Origin: an uncultured Lachnospiraceae bacterium
Lineage (GTDB): Bacteria > Bacillota > Clostridia > Lachnospirales > Lachnospiraceae
Length of the DNA stretch: 49,516 nt
Direction of reading: 5' to 3'
NCBI GenBank assembly: GCA_946040795.1
Contig: CAMGCK010000006.1
Span: forward strand, 1 to 49,516
The notes beneath the pieces were generated by a model. That model made no database searches. It worked only from the letters and a program-made list of their open reading frames with translations, and had not been told where the DNA came from. The position numbers were made by a program, and so were the translations under genes. Of the stretch, positions 23,836-32,623 are shown in pieces (the stretch's first letter is position 1; each line of letters begins with the position of its first letter).

Positions 23836-24672
23836 TTAAGCCTCCTTCTGCTTTCCAAGGTAAGCTTCGATGACTTCCTGGTTGTTCTGAATCTCACTCG
23901 GCGTACCTTTGGCGATGATCCTGCCGTAGTTTAAGACGGCGATGCCTTCGCAGACACCCATGACCAGATTCATGTCATGTTCGATCAGCATGATGGCAAT
24001 GCCGAAATCGTCACGGATCTGACGGATGGTATTCATCAGTTCCGCCGTTTCAGACGGGTTCATGCCGGCTGCCGGCTCGTCCAGAAGAAGAAGCTTGGGA
24101 TTAGTTGCAAGGGCGCGAACGATCTCCAGACGGCGCTGTGCACCGTACGGAAGGCTGGACGCCTTGAGTTTGGCCATATCCTGCATATCGAAGATCTTCA
24201 GGAGGTCCATGGCTCTTTCATGAGACTCCTTCTCACCCTTCCAGTAACGGGGCATGCGAAGAATGCCTTCCAACGTTGTGTACTTGATGGAATTGTGAAG
24301 ACCAAGCTTGACGTTGTCCTCTACGGTCAGGTTATTGAACAGACGGATATTCTGGAAGGTACGGGCAATACCGGCTTTGTTAACGGCAACGGAATTCATA
24401 TTGGAAGTGTCCTTGCCGTCCAGAAGAATGGTACCTGTGGTGGGTTGATAAACCTTGGTCAGCAGGTTGAAGACGGTGGTCTTACCGGCGCCGTTCGGGC
24501 CGATGAGTCCTGCAATCTCCGTCTTACCGACGGTAATATTAAACTCTTCCACGGCATGAAGACCACCAAAGTTGACGCCGAGGTGCATGGCTTCCAGAAC
24601 CGGTCTTTCGTTTACATCACGCTCCGGAACGATGGATCTGGAAGGATACGGAACCATTTTTACTTCAGACAT
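23836..24672 (-). CDS. livG: Branched-chain amino acid ABC transporter ATPase LivG
   Basis: A 278-residue ATPase with Walker A GPNGAGKTT, a signature of the LPYGAQRRLEI form that is typical of LivG, and Walker B LLLLDEPAAGMNPSET. The LivG-type insertion IRLFNNLTVEDNVKLGLH is present. A leader of about 25 residues precedes the nucleotide-binding domain. It is separated from livM by 3 bp. Confidence 0.94.
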   Translation of the reverse strand: MSEVKMVPYPSRSIVPERDVNERPVLEAMHLGVNFGGLHAVEEFNITVGKTEIAGLIGPNGAGKTTVFNLLTKVYQPTTGTILLDGKDTSNMNSVAVNKAGIARTFQNIRLFNNLTVEDNVKLGLHNSIKYTTLEGILRMPRYWKGEKESHERAMDLLKIFDMQDMAKLKASSLPYGAQRRLEIVRALATNPKLLLLDEPAAGMNPSETAELMNTIRQIRDDFGIAIMLIEHDMNLVMGVCEGIAVLNYGRIIAKGTPSEIQNNQEVIEAYLGKQKEA

Positions 24673-24675
24673 CGC

Positions 24676-25779
24676 TTAGGCCTCCTTTCCGATTGATGCT
24701 TTTTTGGTCTTCTTCCGTGCGGTTTTTTTGGAACGCATAAGCGCCATTTTGGCCTGAATGGAAGGAGAATTCTTGAAGATCATGACTACAATCAGAATGA
24801 TGGCATAAGCAAGCATACGGTAATCCTTGACGGAACGGAGAAGTTCCGGAAGAAGCGTCAGTACTGCTGCCGCAATAATGGAACCGCGGATGTTGCCGAG
24901 GCCGCCCAGAACTACAAATACAAGGATGAGGATCGAGGTATTGAAGTCGAACTTGGTAGCCAGCATGGTGGAATAATTCTCGGCAAACATGGTACCTGCC
25001 GCGCCTGCAATGGCCGCGGAAATGACGAATGCCATGAGTTTGAACTTCGGAATGGAAATACCGATGCTCTGCGCTGCAATCTGATTGTCACGAAGAGCCA
25101 TGACTGCGCGTCCGGTCTTGGAATTGATCAGGTTAAATACAATGATCAGGGTGACAAGAAGCAAAAGCGCCGCCATGAAAAAGGTGGCAATGGGCTTGAT
25201 GCCCGTCAGACCGATTGCGCCGTTAATGATCATCTTTCCATCTTCCGCTGCTTTGATACGGTTCAGAATGGAGAAATGAAGGCCGGCGGAATCGAGTCCC
25301 ACATACACGTTCGTGAAGATACTGCGGATGATCTCGCCGAACGCCAGCGTAACGATGGCCAGGTAGTCACCGTTTAATTTCAGTACCGGAATACCGATGA
25401 TCACGCCGGCGATGGCAGCAAATACCGCACCGATCAGCATGCCGAGGATCAGTCTCAGGATCGGGCTCGGAATGGCGGATTCCATGCAGGCGATGGCGAC
25501 TGCACCGGTGAACGCGCCCACGGACATAAAGCCTGCATGGCCCAGTGAAAGCTCACCCAGAATACCGACGCAGAGATTTAAGGACACGGCCATCGTTGCA
25601 AATACACAAATGGGGATCAGCTGGCCGCGGATCAGATTGGATACCGCGCCTGCATTCACCAGGATCTGCATGATCACGTAAACGACGATGATAATTCCAT
25701 AGGTGATGAAATTACTGCGTGTCGTTTTGCTGATATTCGATAAGAAATTGCTGCGGGGAGCATTGTTTGAATTCTTCAT
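24676..25779 (-). CDS. livM: Branched-chain amino acid ABC transporter permease LivM
   Basis: A 367-residue permease with about nine hydrophobic segments. It contains the family block LSLGHAGFMSVGAFTGA and the EAA-like stretch ALRDNQIAAQSIGISIPKFKLMAFVISA. The C-terminus is very basic (RSKKTARKKTKKASIGKEA). AAAGGAGGG before the ATG at 25779 marks the start; the longer frame to 25878 overlaps livH and is rejected. Confidence 0.93.
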   Translation of the reverse strand: MKNSNNAPRSNFLSNISKTTRSNFITYGIIIVVYVIMQILVNAGAVSNLIRGQLIPICVFATMAVSLNLCVGILGELSLGHAGFMSVGAFTGAVAIACMESAIPSPILRLILGMLIGAVFAAIAGVIIGIPVLKLNGDYLAIVTLAFGEIIRSIFTNVYVGLDSAGLHFSILNRIKAAEDGKMIINGAIGLTGIKPIATFFMAALLLLVTLIIVFNLINSKTGRAVMALRDNQIAAQSIGISIPKFKLMAFVISAAIAGAAGTMFAENYSTMLATKFDFNTSILILVFVVLGGLGNIRGSIIAAAVLTLLPELLRSVKDYRMLAYAIILIVVMIFKNSPSIQAKMALMRSKKTARKKTKKASIGKEA

Positions 25780-25792
25780 TTTCTGCCCTCCT

Positions 25793-26671
25793 TTATACTT
25801 TCTCGTGGATCTTCTTGCCCAGAATGCCGGTGGGCTTGACAAGAAGAACGATGATGAGCGCCAGGAATACGATCGCATCCTTTAACTCCGTTGATATATA
25901 GGCACTGCCCAGGATCTCCAGAACACCCAGCAGAATACCGCCGATGAAGGCACCCGGAATGGAACCGATGCCGCCGAATACGGCTGCGGTAAAGGCCTTG
26001 ATACCGGGCATGGAACCGGTGGTGGGCTGCAGGTTCGGATATGCACAGCACATCAGGACGCCTGCAATGGCCGCCAGCGCGGAACCAATGGCAAAGGTCA
26101 TGGAGATCGTTTTATTCACATTAATACCCATCAGCTGTGCAGCTTCCTTATCTTCGGAGCAGGCACGCATCGCTTTACCCATCTTGGTATGATTGACGAA
26201 GATCGAAAGCCCGACGACGATCAGTGCACAGACAAGAACGATGACGATGGTCGTCCGGGAAATGGAAAGCTCACCGCCAAAAAGCTTGATGCTTCCGTTG
26301 ATGATCGTGGGGAATACCTTCGGATTGGCGGACCAGAGAAGCTGCGCCATGTTCTGAAGGAAATAACTGACACCGATTGCCGTAATAAGTACTGCCAGAC
26401 TGGTGGCCTGACGAAGCGGCTTATAAGCAAGTTTTTCAATAACGACGCCGAGAACCGTACATACAACAACCGCCATCAGAATGCCGATGACAGGGTTCAG
26501 ATTAAAGCTGTAGATCGCAAAGAAGCAGATGTAAGCACCGACCATGATGACATCACCATGAGCAAAGTTCAGCATTCTCGCGATACCGTATACCATCGTG
26601 TAGCCAAGGGCGATGATGGCATATACGCTTCCGAGGCTGATTCCGTTAATTAGATTGGATAGAAATTTCAT
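25793..26671 (-). CDS. livH: Branched-chain amino acid ABC transporter permease LivH
   Basis: A 292-residue permease with the typical opening NLINGISLGSVYAIIALGYTMVYGIARMLNFAHGD and the loop ACSEDKEAAQLMGINVNKTISMTFAIGSALA. It forms the membrane channel with LivM. It is separated from livK by a hairpin that probably lowers expression of the downstream genes relative to the binding protein. Confidence 0.94.
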   Translation of the reverse strand: MKFLSNLINGISLGSVYAIIALGYTMVYGIARMLNFAHGDVIMVGAYICFFAIYSFNLNPVIGILMAVVVCTVLGVVIEKLAYKPLRQATSLAVLITAIGVSYFLQNMAQLLWSANPKVFPTIINGSIKLFGGELSISRTTIVIVLVCALIVVGLSIFVNHTKMGKAMRACSEDKEAAQLMGINVNKTISMTFAIGSALAAIAGVLMCCAYPNLQPTTGSMPGIKAFTAAVFGGIGSIPGAFIGGILLGVLEILGSAYISTELKDAIVFLALIIVLLVKPTGILGKKIHEKV

Positions 26672-26710
26672 CTAAATCACCTCATCAAATACAGGTTTCC
26701 TTTATCCGAA

Positions 26711-26740
26711 AAGAGGACTGCCGGAAATAACAGCCCTCTT
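26711..26740 (-). terminator. Intercistronic attenuating hairpin between livK and livH
   Basis: AAGAGGGCTG pairs with CAGTCCTCTT (one G-U) around a 10-base loop on the minus strand, with only a short T run after it. Partial termination here would give excess binding protein over permease. Confidence 0.7.
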
Positions 26741-26788
26741 TCTGGAAAAGATGTTGCAGAATCCGCAGATTCTTATTTTTTGACTTTA

Positions 26789-27931
26789 TCAATCAAGACC
26801 GACATAAACGCCGTCCTTGATGATCATACCCTTGGGATCCTTGGTAACATAGCCATCTTCAGACCAGGACATACCGGTACCGGTGATACCATCGAAGGTC
26901 ATGGTGTTGAACTGCTCAACCAGCTTGTCGCACATTTCGGAAGCGCTCATGGAAGCGTCCAGCTTGCCTTCCTGAACAGCCTGATAAATAGCGTATACAC
27001 AGTCATAGGTATCCGCTGCAAACTGGTTCGGGGTCTCGTTATACAGTTCGTTGTACTTCTTGACGAAGTTCTGGGTCTTCTCATCAGATGCGTCTGCAGA
27101 GAACGGAGTCAGAAGCATGACATCTTCTGCAAGAGAGGTATCAAAACCTTCCAGAGTAAGAATGCCGTCCATACCGTCTACACCGAAGACGACCGGAGCA
27201 TAATCCACGTTCTTGCACTGAGCAAGGATCAGAGATGCTTCCTGATAGTAGATCGGGAGGTAAAGTACATCTGCGCCTGCATCCTTTGCGGCTGCGATCT
27301 GAACGCTGAAGTCAACAGCATCGGTAACGAAGGAAGATTCGGAAACGACGTCGAGACCAAGTTCAGCGGCCTTGGAAATGAACGTATCGTAGATACCCAT
27401 GGAGTAGTCGATGTCACTCTGGTAGATAACAGCGATCTTGGAACCGAGCTCTTTTTTCTTAATGTACTCTGCGGATGCGGAACCCTGGTTGGGGTCAGCG
27501 AAGCACATCTGGTAAACATTGCTGCCTGCCTTGACGATGTCTGCGGTTGAACCGGACGGAGTCAGGAAGAAAATGTTGTCATTTGCTGCCATCGGAGCGG
27601 TTACAAGACACGGTCCGGAGGTAACACAGCCAAGGTAGATCTGCATGCCCCAGTCGGTCAGTGCGTTGTAAGCATTGGCTGCGACGGAAACATCGTGCTG
27701 GTCATCTTCATACTTTAATTCAAAAACAGTTTTGCCTGCCTTCTCATTGATCTCATCAACTGCGATCTGAGCGGCACGCTGGCAAGCCAGGCCGTAGATA
27801 GCTGCATTACCGGTCAGCGGACCCTGTCCACCGATCTTAATGGCACTGCTCTTTGAACCGCCGTTTCCGCAAGCGGTAAGACAGGTTACTGCAAGTACAG
27901 CTGCAAGAAGCGTTGCAATTACTTTTTTCAT
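26789..27931 (-). CDS. livK: Branched-chain amino acid-binding lipoprotein LivJ/LivK type
   Basis: A 380-residue binding protein with a lipoprotein signal peptide (lipobox LTAC, Cys21). The mature domain has the type-I periplasmic-binding fold of leucine/isoleucine/valine-binding proteins: IKIGGQGPLTGNAAIYG near the start, then NDNIFFLTPSGST and IAVIYQSDIDYSMG. It captures the amino acid outside the membrane for LivHMGF. It is the first gene of the operon. Confidence 0.93.
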   Translation of the reverse strand: MKKVIATLLAAVLAVTCLTACGNGGSKSSAIKIGGQGPLTGNAAIYGLACQRAAQIAVDEINEKAGKTVFELKYEDDQHDVSVAANAYNALTDWGMQIYLGCVTSGPCLVTAPMAANDNIFFLTPSGSTADIVKAGSNVYQMCFADPNQGSASAEYIKKKELGSKIAVIYQSDIDYSMGIYDTFISKAAELGLDVVSESSFVTDAVDFSVQIAAAKDAGADVLYLPIYYQEASLILAQCKNVDYAPVVFGVDGMDGILTLEGFDTSLAEDVMLLTPFSADASDEKTQNFVKKYNELYNETPNQFAADTYDCVYAIYQAVQEGKLDASMSASEMCDKLVEQFNTMTFDGITGTGMSWSEDGYVTKDPKGMIIKDGVYVGLD

Positions 27932-27982
27932 AATAATCTCCTCTCATTATGATTATTTAATCCGTTTTCACGGATATTTCAC

Positions 27983-28011
27983 ATTTTAATTTTTTTCTAC
28001 TGTGTAGTCAA
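27983..28011 (-). promoter_or_regulatory. Promoter of liv operon
   Basis: On the minus strand TTGACT (28011-28006) and TAAAAT (27988-27983) with a 17-bp spacer. Confidence 0.75.
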
Positions 28012-28075
28012 CTTGAAAAATCAACAATATTACAGAAAAAGGGTACTGTTGCATTGTGATTATGTTGATATCTGC

Positions 28076-28110
28076 AAAAAAAAGAGCGCCACTCCGCTTG
28101 GAAATGACGC
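28076..28110 (-). terminator. Terminator of icd-aroD-like operon
   Basis: On the minus strand GCGTCATTTCC pairs with GGAGTGGCGC (G-U pairs, one bulge) and is followed by eight T residues. Confidence 0.8.
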
Positions 28111-28135
28111 CTTTGTCAAATATGGTTTAATATTA

Positions 28136-28885
28136 TCACATTTCATTCAGATTGTCAATAAGGGCGGCCAGCCGATACACATCGATCTCACCGTCATCTG
28201 CGGTGCTGTTCAGAACGCCTACGGTCAGACTGGATCCAAAAAGTTCACCTAGAACACGGGTATACTTTCCGTCTTCACCAAATCCGATGACTGCAATCGG
28301 GAAATCCAGATCCTCACAAAGATCATGGGTTGCCAGAAGTAAACGGTAAACATCTTTCTTTGAGGTGGGCTTCACGCCAATCCGGACGATGTCCGCCCCC
28401 AGCTTCTGCATATAACGCACACGGAAATCCATTTCTCCTACTGTCAGAAGCTTCAGAAACGCATTATTGGTTCCGATGACCGGCAGATTGTGTTGATGTG
28501 CGTAATTAATAAGTTCCGTTGCACGGTACTCGGACACGCAGCACTCAATATCCACAAGATCGATGAGACGGGAATCAATGGCGATCTTTACGATTGCAAT
28601 GTATTCCTCATCCCGAACGCGCACAGTACCGCCCTCGTCTTCCGTGCGGAAAGTAAAGAGGAACGCCTTGCTTCCGATGTTCATGCGTATGGATTTCAGA
28701 ATTCTCAAAACGGATTCTGTTCTGTTCCGGTTTTCAAAAAGATCGGCACGCCATTCTATGATCTCTGCCGGTGATACAGCTGCCTGCTTGACCTGATACA
28801 ACAGTTCTGCTTCTGTCCTGCCGGTCAGCTCCACGCAGATCTTCGGTTTTCCGCTTCCGATCTTAAGTTCTCTTATTTCAACCAT
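28136..28885 (-). CDS. Type I 3-dehydroquinase (AroD) homologue lacking catalytic His and Lys
   Basis: A 249-residue TIM-barrel protein aligning along its length with type I dehydroquinases: PKICVELTG, IIEWRADLFEN, FTFRTEDEGG (Glu84), ELGELFGSSLTVG. The catalytic pair is gone. The His of the usual SNHDFxKTP is Asn141 (TNNAFLKLL), and the Schiff-base Lys of LPKIAVMP is Arg168 (IVRIGVKP). The late Gln is Glu (GEI). It therefore cannot use the known mechanism and is probably a pseudoenzyme or has a new activity. It lies 24 bp after isocitrate dehydrogenase and shares its terminator. No other shikimate gene is near. Alignment was done by eye from memory of family members. Confidence 0.85.
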   Translation of the reverse strand: MVEIRELKIGSGKPKICVELTGRTEAELLYQVKQAAVSPAEIIEWRADLFENRNRTESVLRILKSIRMNIGSKAFLFTFRTEDEGGTVRVRDEEYIAIVKIAIDSRLIDLVDIECCVSEYRATELINYAHQHNLPVIGTNNAFLKLLTVGEMDFRVRYMQKLGADIVRIGVKPTSKKDVYRLLLATHDLCEDLDFPIAVIGFGEDGKYTRVLGELFGSSLTVGVLNSTADDGEIDVYRLAALIDNLNEM

Positions 28886-28909
28886 AACTTATACCTTGTA
28901 AAGGATCTT

Positions 28910-30121
28910 TTATGCCAGCTTCTCTTCCAGCTTCGCACGAATTGCATTCATGAAATTCGTGGTATTGGTGATCTGAATGTTGGGAAGCGTGGAAAGAAGA
29001 GCCAGATCCTTGGTCATGATACCGCTCTCAACCGTTTCAATAATGGATTCTTCCAGTTTGTCCGCGAAGGTGCTGAGTTCCGGAATGTTATCCAGTTCAC
29101 CGCGCTTTCTAAGAGCACCGGTCCATGCGAAAATGGAGGCGATGGGGTTCGTAAAGGTCTCCTTGCCTTCCAGGTACTGATAATAATGACGCTGTACGGT
29201 ACCGTGAGCAGCTTCATATTCAAAATTACCTTCCGGAGATACCAGAACGGAGGTCATCATGGACAGAGATCCAAACGCAGTTGCAACCATGTCGCTCATG
29301 ACATCGCCGTCGTAGTTCTTGCAGGCCCAGATGTAACCACCTTCTGAACGAATGACACGCGCTACGGCGTCATCGATCAGGGTGTACATGAAATTGATGC
29401 CGGCTTCTTCAAAACGGGTCTTGTACTCTGCTTCGTACAGATCATTGAAGATGTCCTTGAAGCGATGGTCGTAGATCTTGGAAATGGTATCCTTCGCACC
29501 GAACCAGAGATCCTGCTTGGTATCCAGCGCGAAACTGAAGCAGCTTCTTGCAAAGCTTTCAATGGATTTGTCGGTATTGTGAACGCCCTGCATGATGCCT
29601 GCGCCCTTGAATTCATGTACGGTCTGCTTCTGAACCGTACCGTCTTCTGCAGTAAACACGAGCTCGCAGATACCCGGCTTGTCCGTCTTGATCTCCACAT
29701 TCTTGTAGATGTCGCCGTATGCATGACGGGCAATGGTAATGGGCTTCTTCCAGGTCTTGACGTACGGTTCCACACCCTTCACGATGATGGGCGCACGGAA
29801 CACAGTGCCGTCCAGGATTGCACGGATGGTGCCGTTGGGGCTCTTCCACATTTCCGTCAGGTTATATTCCTTGACGCGTGCGGCATTCGGCGTGATGGTC
29901 GCACATTTTACAGCTACGCCGTATTTCTTGGTAGCGAGTGCGGAATCGACCGTGACCTGATCCTTGGTCTTTTCACGGTATTCCAGACCGAGGTCATAGT
30001 ATTCGGTCTTCAGTTCGATGAAAGGAGTTAAAAGAACATCTTTGATCTGCTGCCAGATCACGCGGGTCATTTCATCGCCGTCCATCTCAACAAGCGGTGT
30101 GGTCATTACGATTTTTTTCAC
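28910..30121 (-). CDS. icd: NADP-dependent isocitrate dehydrogenase (eukaryote-like type)
   Basis: A 403-residue enzyme of the homodimeric subfamily found in eukaryotes and some bacteria. It converts isocitrate and NADP to 2-oxoglutarate, supplying glutamate synthesis in anaerobes with an incomplete TCA cycle. Visible signatures are [59 protein letters not shown] and the [19 protein letters not shown] loop. The start is read as GTG at 30121, 6 bases after AGGAGG; an ATG upstream at 30136 overlaps that site. It is first in an operon with the AroD homologue. Confidence 0.94.
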   Translation of the reverse strand: MKKIVMTTPLVEMDGDEMTRVIWQQIKDVLLTPFIELKTEYYDLGLEYREKTKDQVTVDSALATKKYGVAVKCATITPNAARVKEYNLTEMWKSPNGTIRAILDGTVFRAPIIVKGVEPYVKTWKKPITIARHAYGDIYKNVEIKTDKPGICELVFTAEDGTVQKQTVHEFKGAGIMQGVHNTDKSIESFARSCFSFALDTKQDLWFGAKDTISKIYDHRFKDIFNDLYEAEYKTRFEEAGINFMYTLIDDAVARVIRSEGGYIWACKNYDGDVMSDMVATAFGSLSMMTSVLVSPEGNFEYEAAHGTVQRHYYQYLEGKETFTNPIASIFAWTGALRKRGELDNIPELSTFADKLEESIIETVESGIMTKDLALLSTLPNIQITNTTNFMNAIRAKLEEKLA

Positions 30122-30133
30122 AATCTGCCTCCT

Positions 30134-30181
30134 CATACGAATGTATGTTCATAATATAGCACCAGTTTTCTGAATTTGCAA
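30134..30181 (-). promoter_or_regulatory. Promoter of icd operon with palindrome near +1
   Basis: On the minus strand TTGCAA (30181-30176) and TGC-TATATT (10 box 30158-30153) with a 17-bp spacer and an extended -10. The palindrome CATAC-N4-GTATG (30134-30147) straddles the expected start of transcription and could be an operator. Confidence 0.65.
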
Positions 30182-30314
30182 GAATTCGCCTTTTATATCT
30201 GAAATACTGTCAAAAAAGCGGCAATCGGGGTGAAAAATCACTACTTTTTGTACATCTTCCCTCCACTTGGGCCTGATTTTTGCATAAGTGTTGAAACGGC
30301 TGCGTCACGATGAC

Positions 30315-30343
30315 TTGCGAAAGAGGCCGCGTCATGCTAAAAT
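30315..30343 (+). promoter_or_regulatory. Promoter of DUF4317-GNAT gene
   Basis: TTGCGA (30315-30320) and an extended TGC-TAAAAT (10 box 30338-30343), spaced by 17 bp. Confidence 0.65.
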
Positions 30344-30363
30344 AACCGGACGGAGGTACGAGA

Positions 30364-31989
30364 ATGAACAAAAAAGATGTACTGGAGATCAAAAGACGTT
30401 TCAAGAAAGAACAGGCTACGTTTTCACGAATTGCCGGCTGCTATGTGGACGGAAATAAAAACAAGGTCTGTACTTTTAATGAGCCTTTCCTGAATCAGGA
30501 GGACGATGTCTTTTTCAAATATCTGGAGATTGCGAACAAGGCCCTCTCCGGCACGCTGAACAACAATCTGCTGAACCTGGAGTTCCCGCTTTCCGAGGAA
30601 GTTCCGGGCGGCCGTCAGCAGTTTCTGATGGGTATCCGTGAATGCGGACTTACAAGCGACGCGCTCATGGATTCCTGGTATGACATGGTGATCTCACAGA
30701 TCGAGATTACAGGCAATTATCTGATCCTTGTTTTTGCAGACGCTTACGATGTCCCGATGAAGACAAAAGACGACCTGAAGCTCGGTGAGTCCGAGGAGAT
30801 CTACAAATATATCCTCTGCGCCGTGTGTCCGGTCATTCTGTCCAAGCCGGGCTTAAGCTTCCTGGAAAAGGAAAACCGCATCGGCGCGCGGATCCGTGAC
30901 TGGGTCGTGGGCGTTCCGGAAGCCGGCTTCCTTTTTCCTGCGTTCTCCGAGCGCACTACCGATATCCATTCCGTGCTGTTTTATACCAAGGATCCCAAGA
31001 ATCCGCACACGGATATGATTGAAAATGTGCTGGGCTGCGGTTCGGTCATGACAAACGCAGAGAAGAAAAACGCGTTTCATACCATCGTCCGGGAAGTTCT
31101 GGGGCCGGATGACGAGGACACGGAGGACAAGCTTCTGGCCATTCAGAAGTCCATCAGCGACATGAATGAGGAATATGAAGAGGCTTACGAGGATACAGCC
31201 GTTCAGCCGATGGCTCTTACCCACGAGACCCTCTCCCGCGCTCTTTCAGAAAGCAAGATCCTTCAGGAGAAGGCGGATCGAATTGTGGATTTTGTGAACC
31301 GGACCTTTGGCGAAATGCTGCCGGAGGCATCGGCCGTTGTGGATTCACATGCTTTGAAATCAGGTGGTCTGAAGTTGGAAAACAAGGAACTGATGCATGA
31401 ACTCGCGGAAAAAACATTGGAGGCAGAGCATCTGAAGAAGGAACTGGATGAGGAAAAGAAACTTTCCGTAGCGCCGTCCCTGAAAAAATGTCTGCGTCCG
31501 TTTAAAGCGGTGGACGCGGAAAGGATTTTGAGCTGGGTGAATGATGAGCGTACATTCCAGTACTGGTCCGTCGGCCGTTATCCTGCTTTTCCGGCACAGC
31601 CTGAGGACATGGTTGACCTATATCGGAGATCTGAAAACGGATCGGATAATTTCTATCCCATGACGGCTTTCGATGAACAGGGAATATTCGGTCATCTGAT
31701 TCTGCGTTACATGGATGAAGAACGGAAGCATGTTCGCCTTGGTTATATTGTGGTCGATGACAAACGCCGCGGCCAGGGCCTTGGAAAGATCCTGCTGAAG
31801 CTTAGCGTACGTTACGCCAAACAGTTCCTTGGCGCGGAAAAAATCACGCTCGGCGTGGTGGACCGCAACCTGTCGGCTGCAAAGTGTTATGAGGCTGCCG
31901 GATTCCGGGAGGATCCTTCACAGCCCATTGAGACCGTTGAAATGCTCGGTGAAAACTGGAACATCATCGGCATGCGGTATGAAGGATAA
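30364..31989 (+). CDS. DUF4317 protein fused to a GNAT acetyltransferase
   Basis: A 541-residue fusion. Residues 1 to about 365 match the DUF4317 family common in Clostridia, with the opening MNKKDVLEIKRRFKKEQATFSRIAGCYVDG; that family has no known function. A coiled-coil linker (about 335-368) joins it to a GNAT acetyltransferase (about 372-541). The acetyl-CoA motif is RRGQGLGKILLKLSVRYA (about 468-485), followed by NLSAAKCYEAAGFRE. GNAT enzymes acetylate amino groups on proteins or small molecules. The fusion suggests that the DUF4317 part supplies or is the substrate, which is inference. CGGAGG precedes the ATG. No signal peptide or membrane helix is visible. Confidence 0.9.
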   Translation: MNKKDVLEIKRRFKKEQATFSRIAGCYVDGNKNKVCTFNEPFLNQEDDVFFKYLEIANKALSGTLNNNLLNLEFPLSEEVPGGRQQFLMGIRECGLTSDALMDSWYDMVISQIEITGNYLILVFADAYDVPMKTKDDLKLGESEEIYKYILCAVCPVILSKPGLSFLEKENRIGARIRDWVVGVPEAGFLFPAFSERTTDIHSVLFYTKDPKNPHTDMIENVLGCGSVMTNAEKKNAFHTIVREVLGPDDEDTEDKLLAIQKSISDMNEEYEEAYEDTAVQPMALTHETLSRALSESKILQEKADRIVDFVNRTFGEMLPEASAVVDSHALKSGGLKLENKELMHELAEKTLEAEHLKKELDEEKKLSVAPSLKKCLRPFKAVDAERILSWVNDERTFQYWSVGRYPAFPAQPEDMVDLYRRSENGSDNFYPMTAFDEQGIFGHLILRYMDEERKHVRLGYIVVDDKRRGQGLGKILLKLSVRYAKQFLGAEKITLGVVDRNLSAAKCYEAAGFREDPSQPIETVEMLGENWNIIGMRYEG

Positions 31990-32034
31990 AAAGGTGCTGT
32001 GAAAAAATCATTTTGATTTTTTCACAGCACCTTT
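31990..32034. terminator. 21-bp perfect bidirectional terminator
   Basis: Arms 31990-32010 and 32014-32034 are exact reverse complements with a 3-base loop, with A and T runs on the two sides. It ends the DUF4317-GNAT gene. Confidence 0.9.
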
Positions 32035-32035
32035 C

Positions 32036-32151
32036 TTGTCAACCTGCGGGCAAAGCCCTGAGGACACACACGCAGTTTCTTCGAAACTGTTCCCTCGACT
32101 CCGTCTCGGCTTTCGTGTGTCCTGACACCGGGGACGTTTCATTTTGTCAAC
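32036..32151. repeat. Folded palindromic element bounded by 8-bp direct repeats
   Basis: TTGTCAAC occurs at 32036-32043 and 32144-32151. Inside, AGGACACAC..G (32061-32072) pairs with CGTGTGTCCT (32114-32123), enclosing a perfect hairpin CAGTTTC-TTC-GAAACTG (32073-32089). It lies between two convergent genes and looks like a REP/MITE-type element or a structured RNA. A 78-codon minus-strand frame across it is not credible as a gene. Confidence 0.5.
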
Positions 32152-32176
32152 TTTTAGGCATTGCTGCCGATTCATT

Positions 32177-32623
32177 TTACCTGACAGTATCTTCACGCTT
32201 AAACACACGGAAGATCCGTTTTGGAATGTCCTGTACAAATACAATACCGAGTACTAACGCAAAAACGATCTTCATGGCCAGAAATCCGTAATGCGCGGCC
32301 AGATCGGAATCATTCATGACAAGATAATACGCGGTCCAGTAGATGCTGCCGCCGGGAATCAGCGGAAAAATACCGGTGATCAGGAAGACTGTGGCCGGAC
32401 ATTTGCGGATGCGTGCCACGATGCGTGCCAGAATGGCCACGATGAAGGTGGCGCAGAAGGTGGCAGCCGGCGCACTGAATGCCGCAAAACGGGTTAGAAG
32501 AAGAAAGACCGCCCAGCCGACCATGCCGGTCAGACCGCAGGAAACATATTGCTCCTTGGGCGCGCTGTACAGGATCGAGAAGCCGATGGTACCGCCGAGC
32601 GCGGCTAAAAGCTGAATGATCAT
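32177..32623 (-). CDS. Threonine/serine exporter, ThrE C-terminal-half type (YjjB-like)
   Basis: A 148-residue membrane protein with four or five hydrophobic helices, corresponding to the second half of ThrE (DUF3815/ThrE_2). It contains CGLTGMVGWAVFLLL, ILARIVARIRKCPATVFLITGIFPLIPGGSIYW and the AYYLVMND segment characteristic of the family. It works with the partner encoded just upstream to export threonine/serine or dicarboxylates. GGAGG and an ATGA overlap with the partner's stop fix the ATG at 32623. Confidence 0.9.
   Translation of the reverse strand: MIIQLLAALGGTIGFSILYSAPKEQYVSCGLTGMVGWAVFLLLTRFAAFSAPAATFCATFIVAILARIVARIRKCPATVFLITGIFPLIPGGSIYWTAYYLVMNDSDLAAHYGFLAMKIVFALVLGIVFVQDIPKRIFRVFKREDTVR

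Noticed and set aside
26780-27550. 256-codon plus-strand open frame across livK
   Set aside because: Antisense to a clear binding-protein gene; composition is that of a shadow frame.
32008-32244. 78-codon minus-strand frame across the palindromic element
   Set aside because: It spans a terminator and inverted repeats and overlaps the end of the YjjB-like gene; Arg/Cys-rich composition fits a translated repeat.
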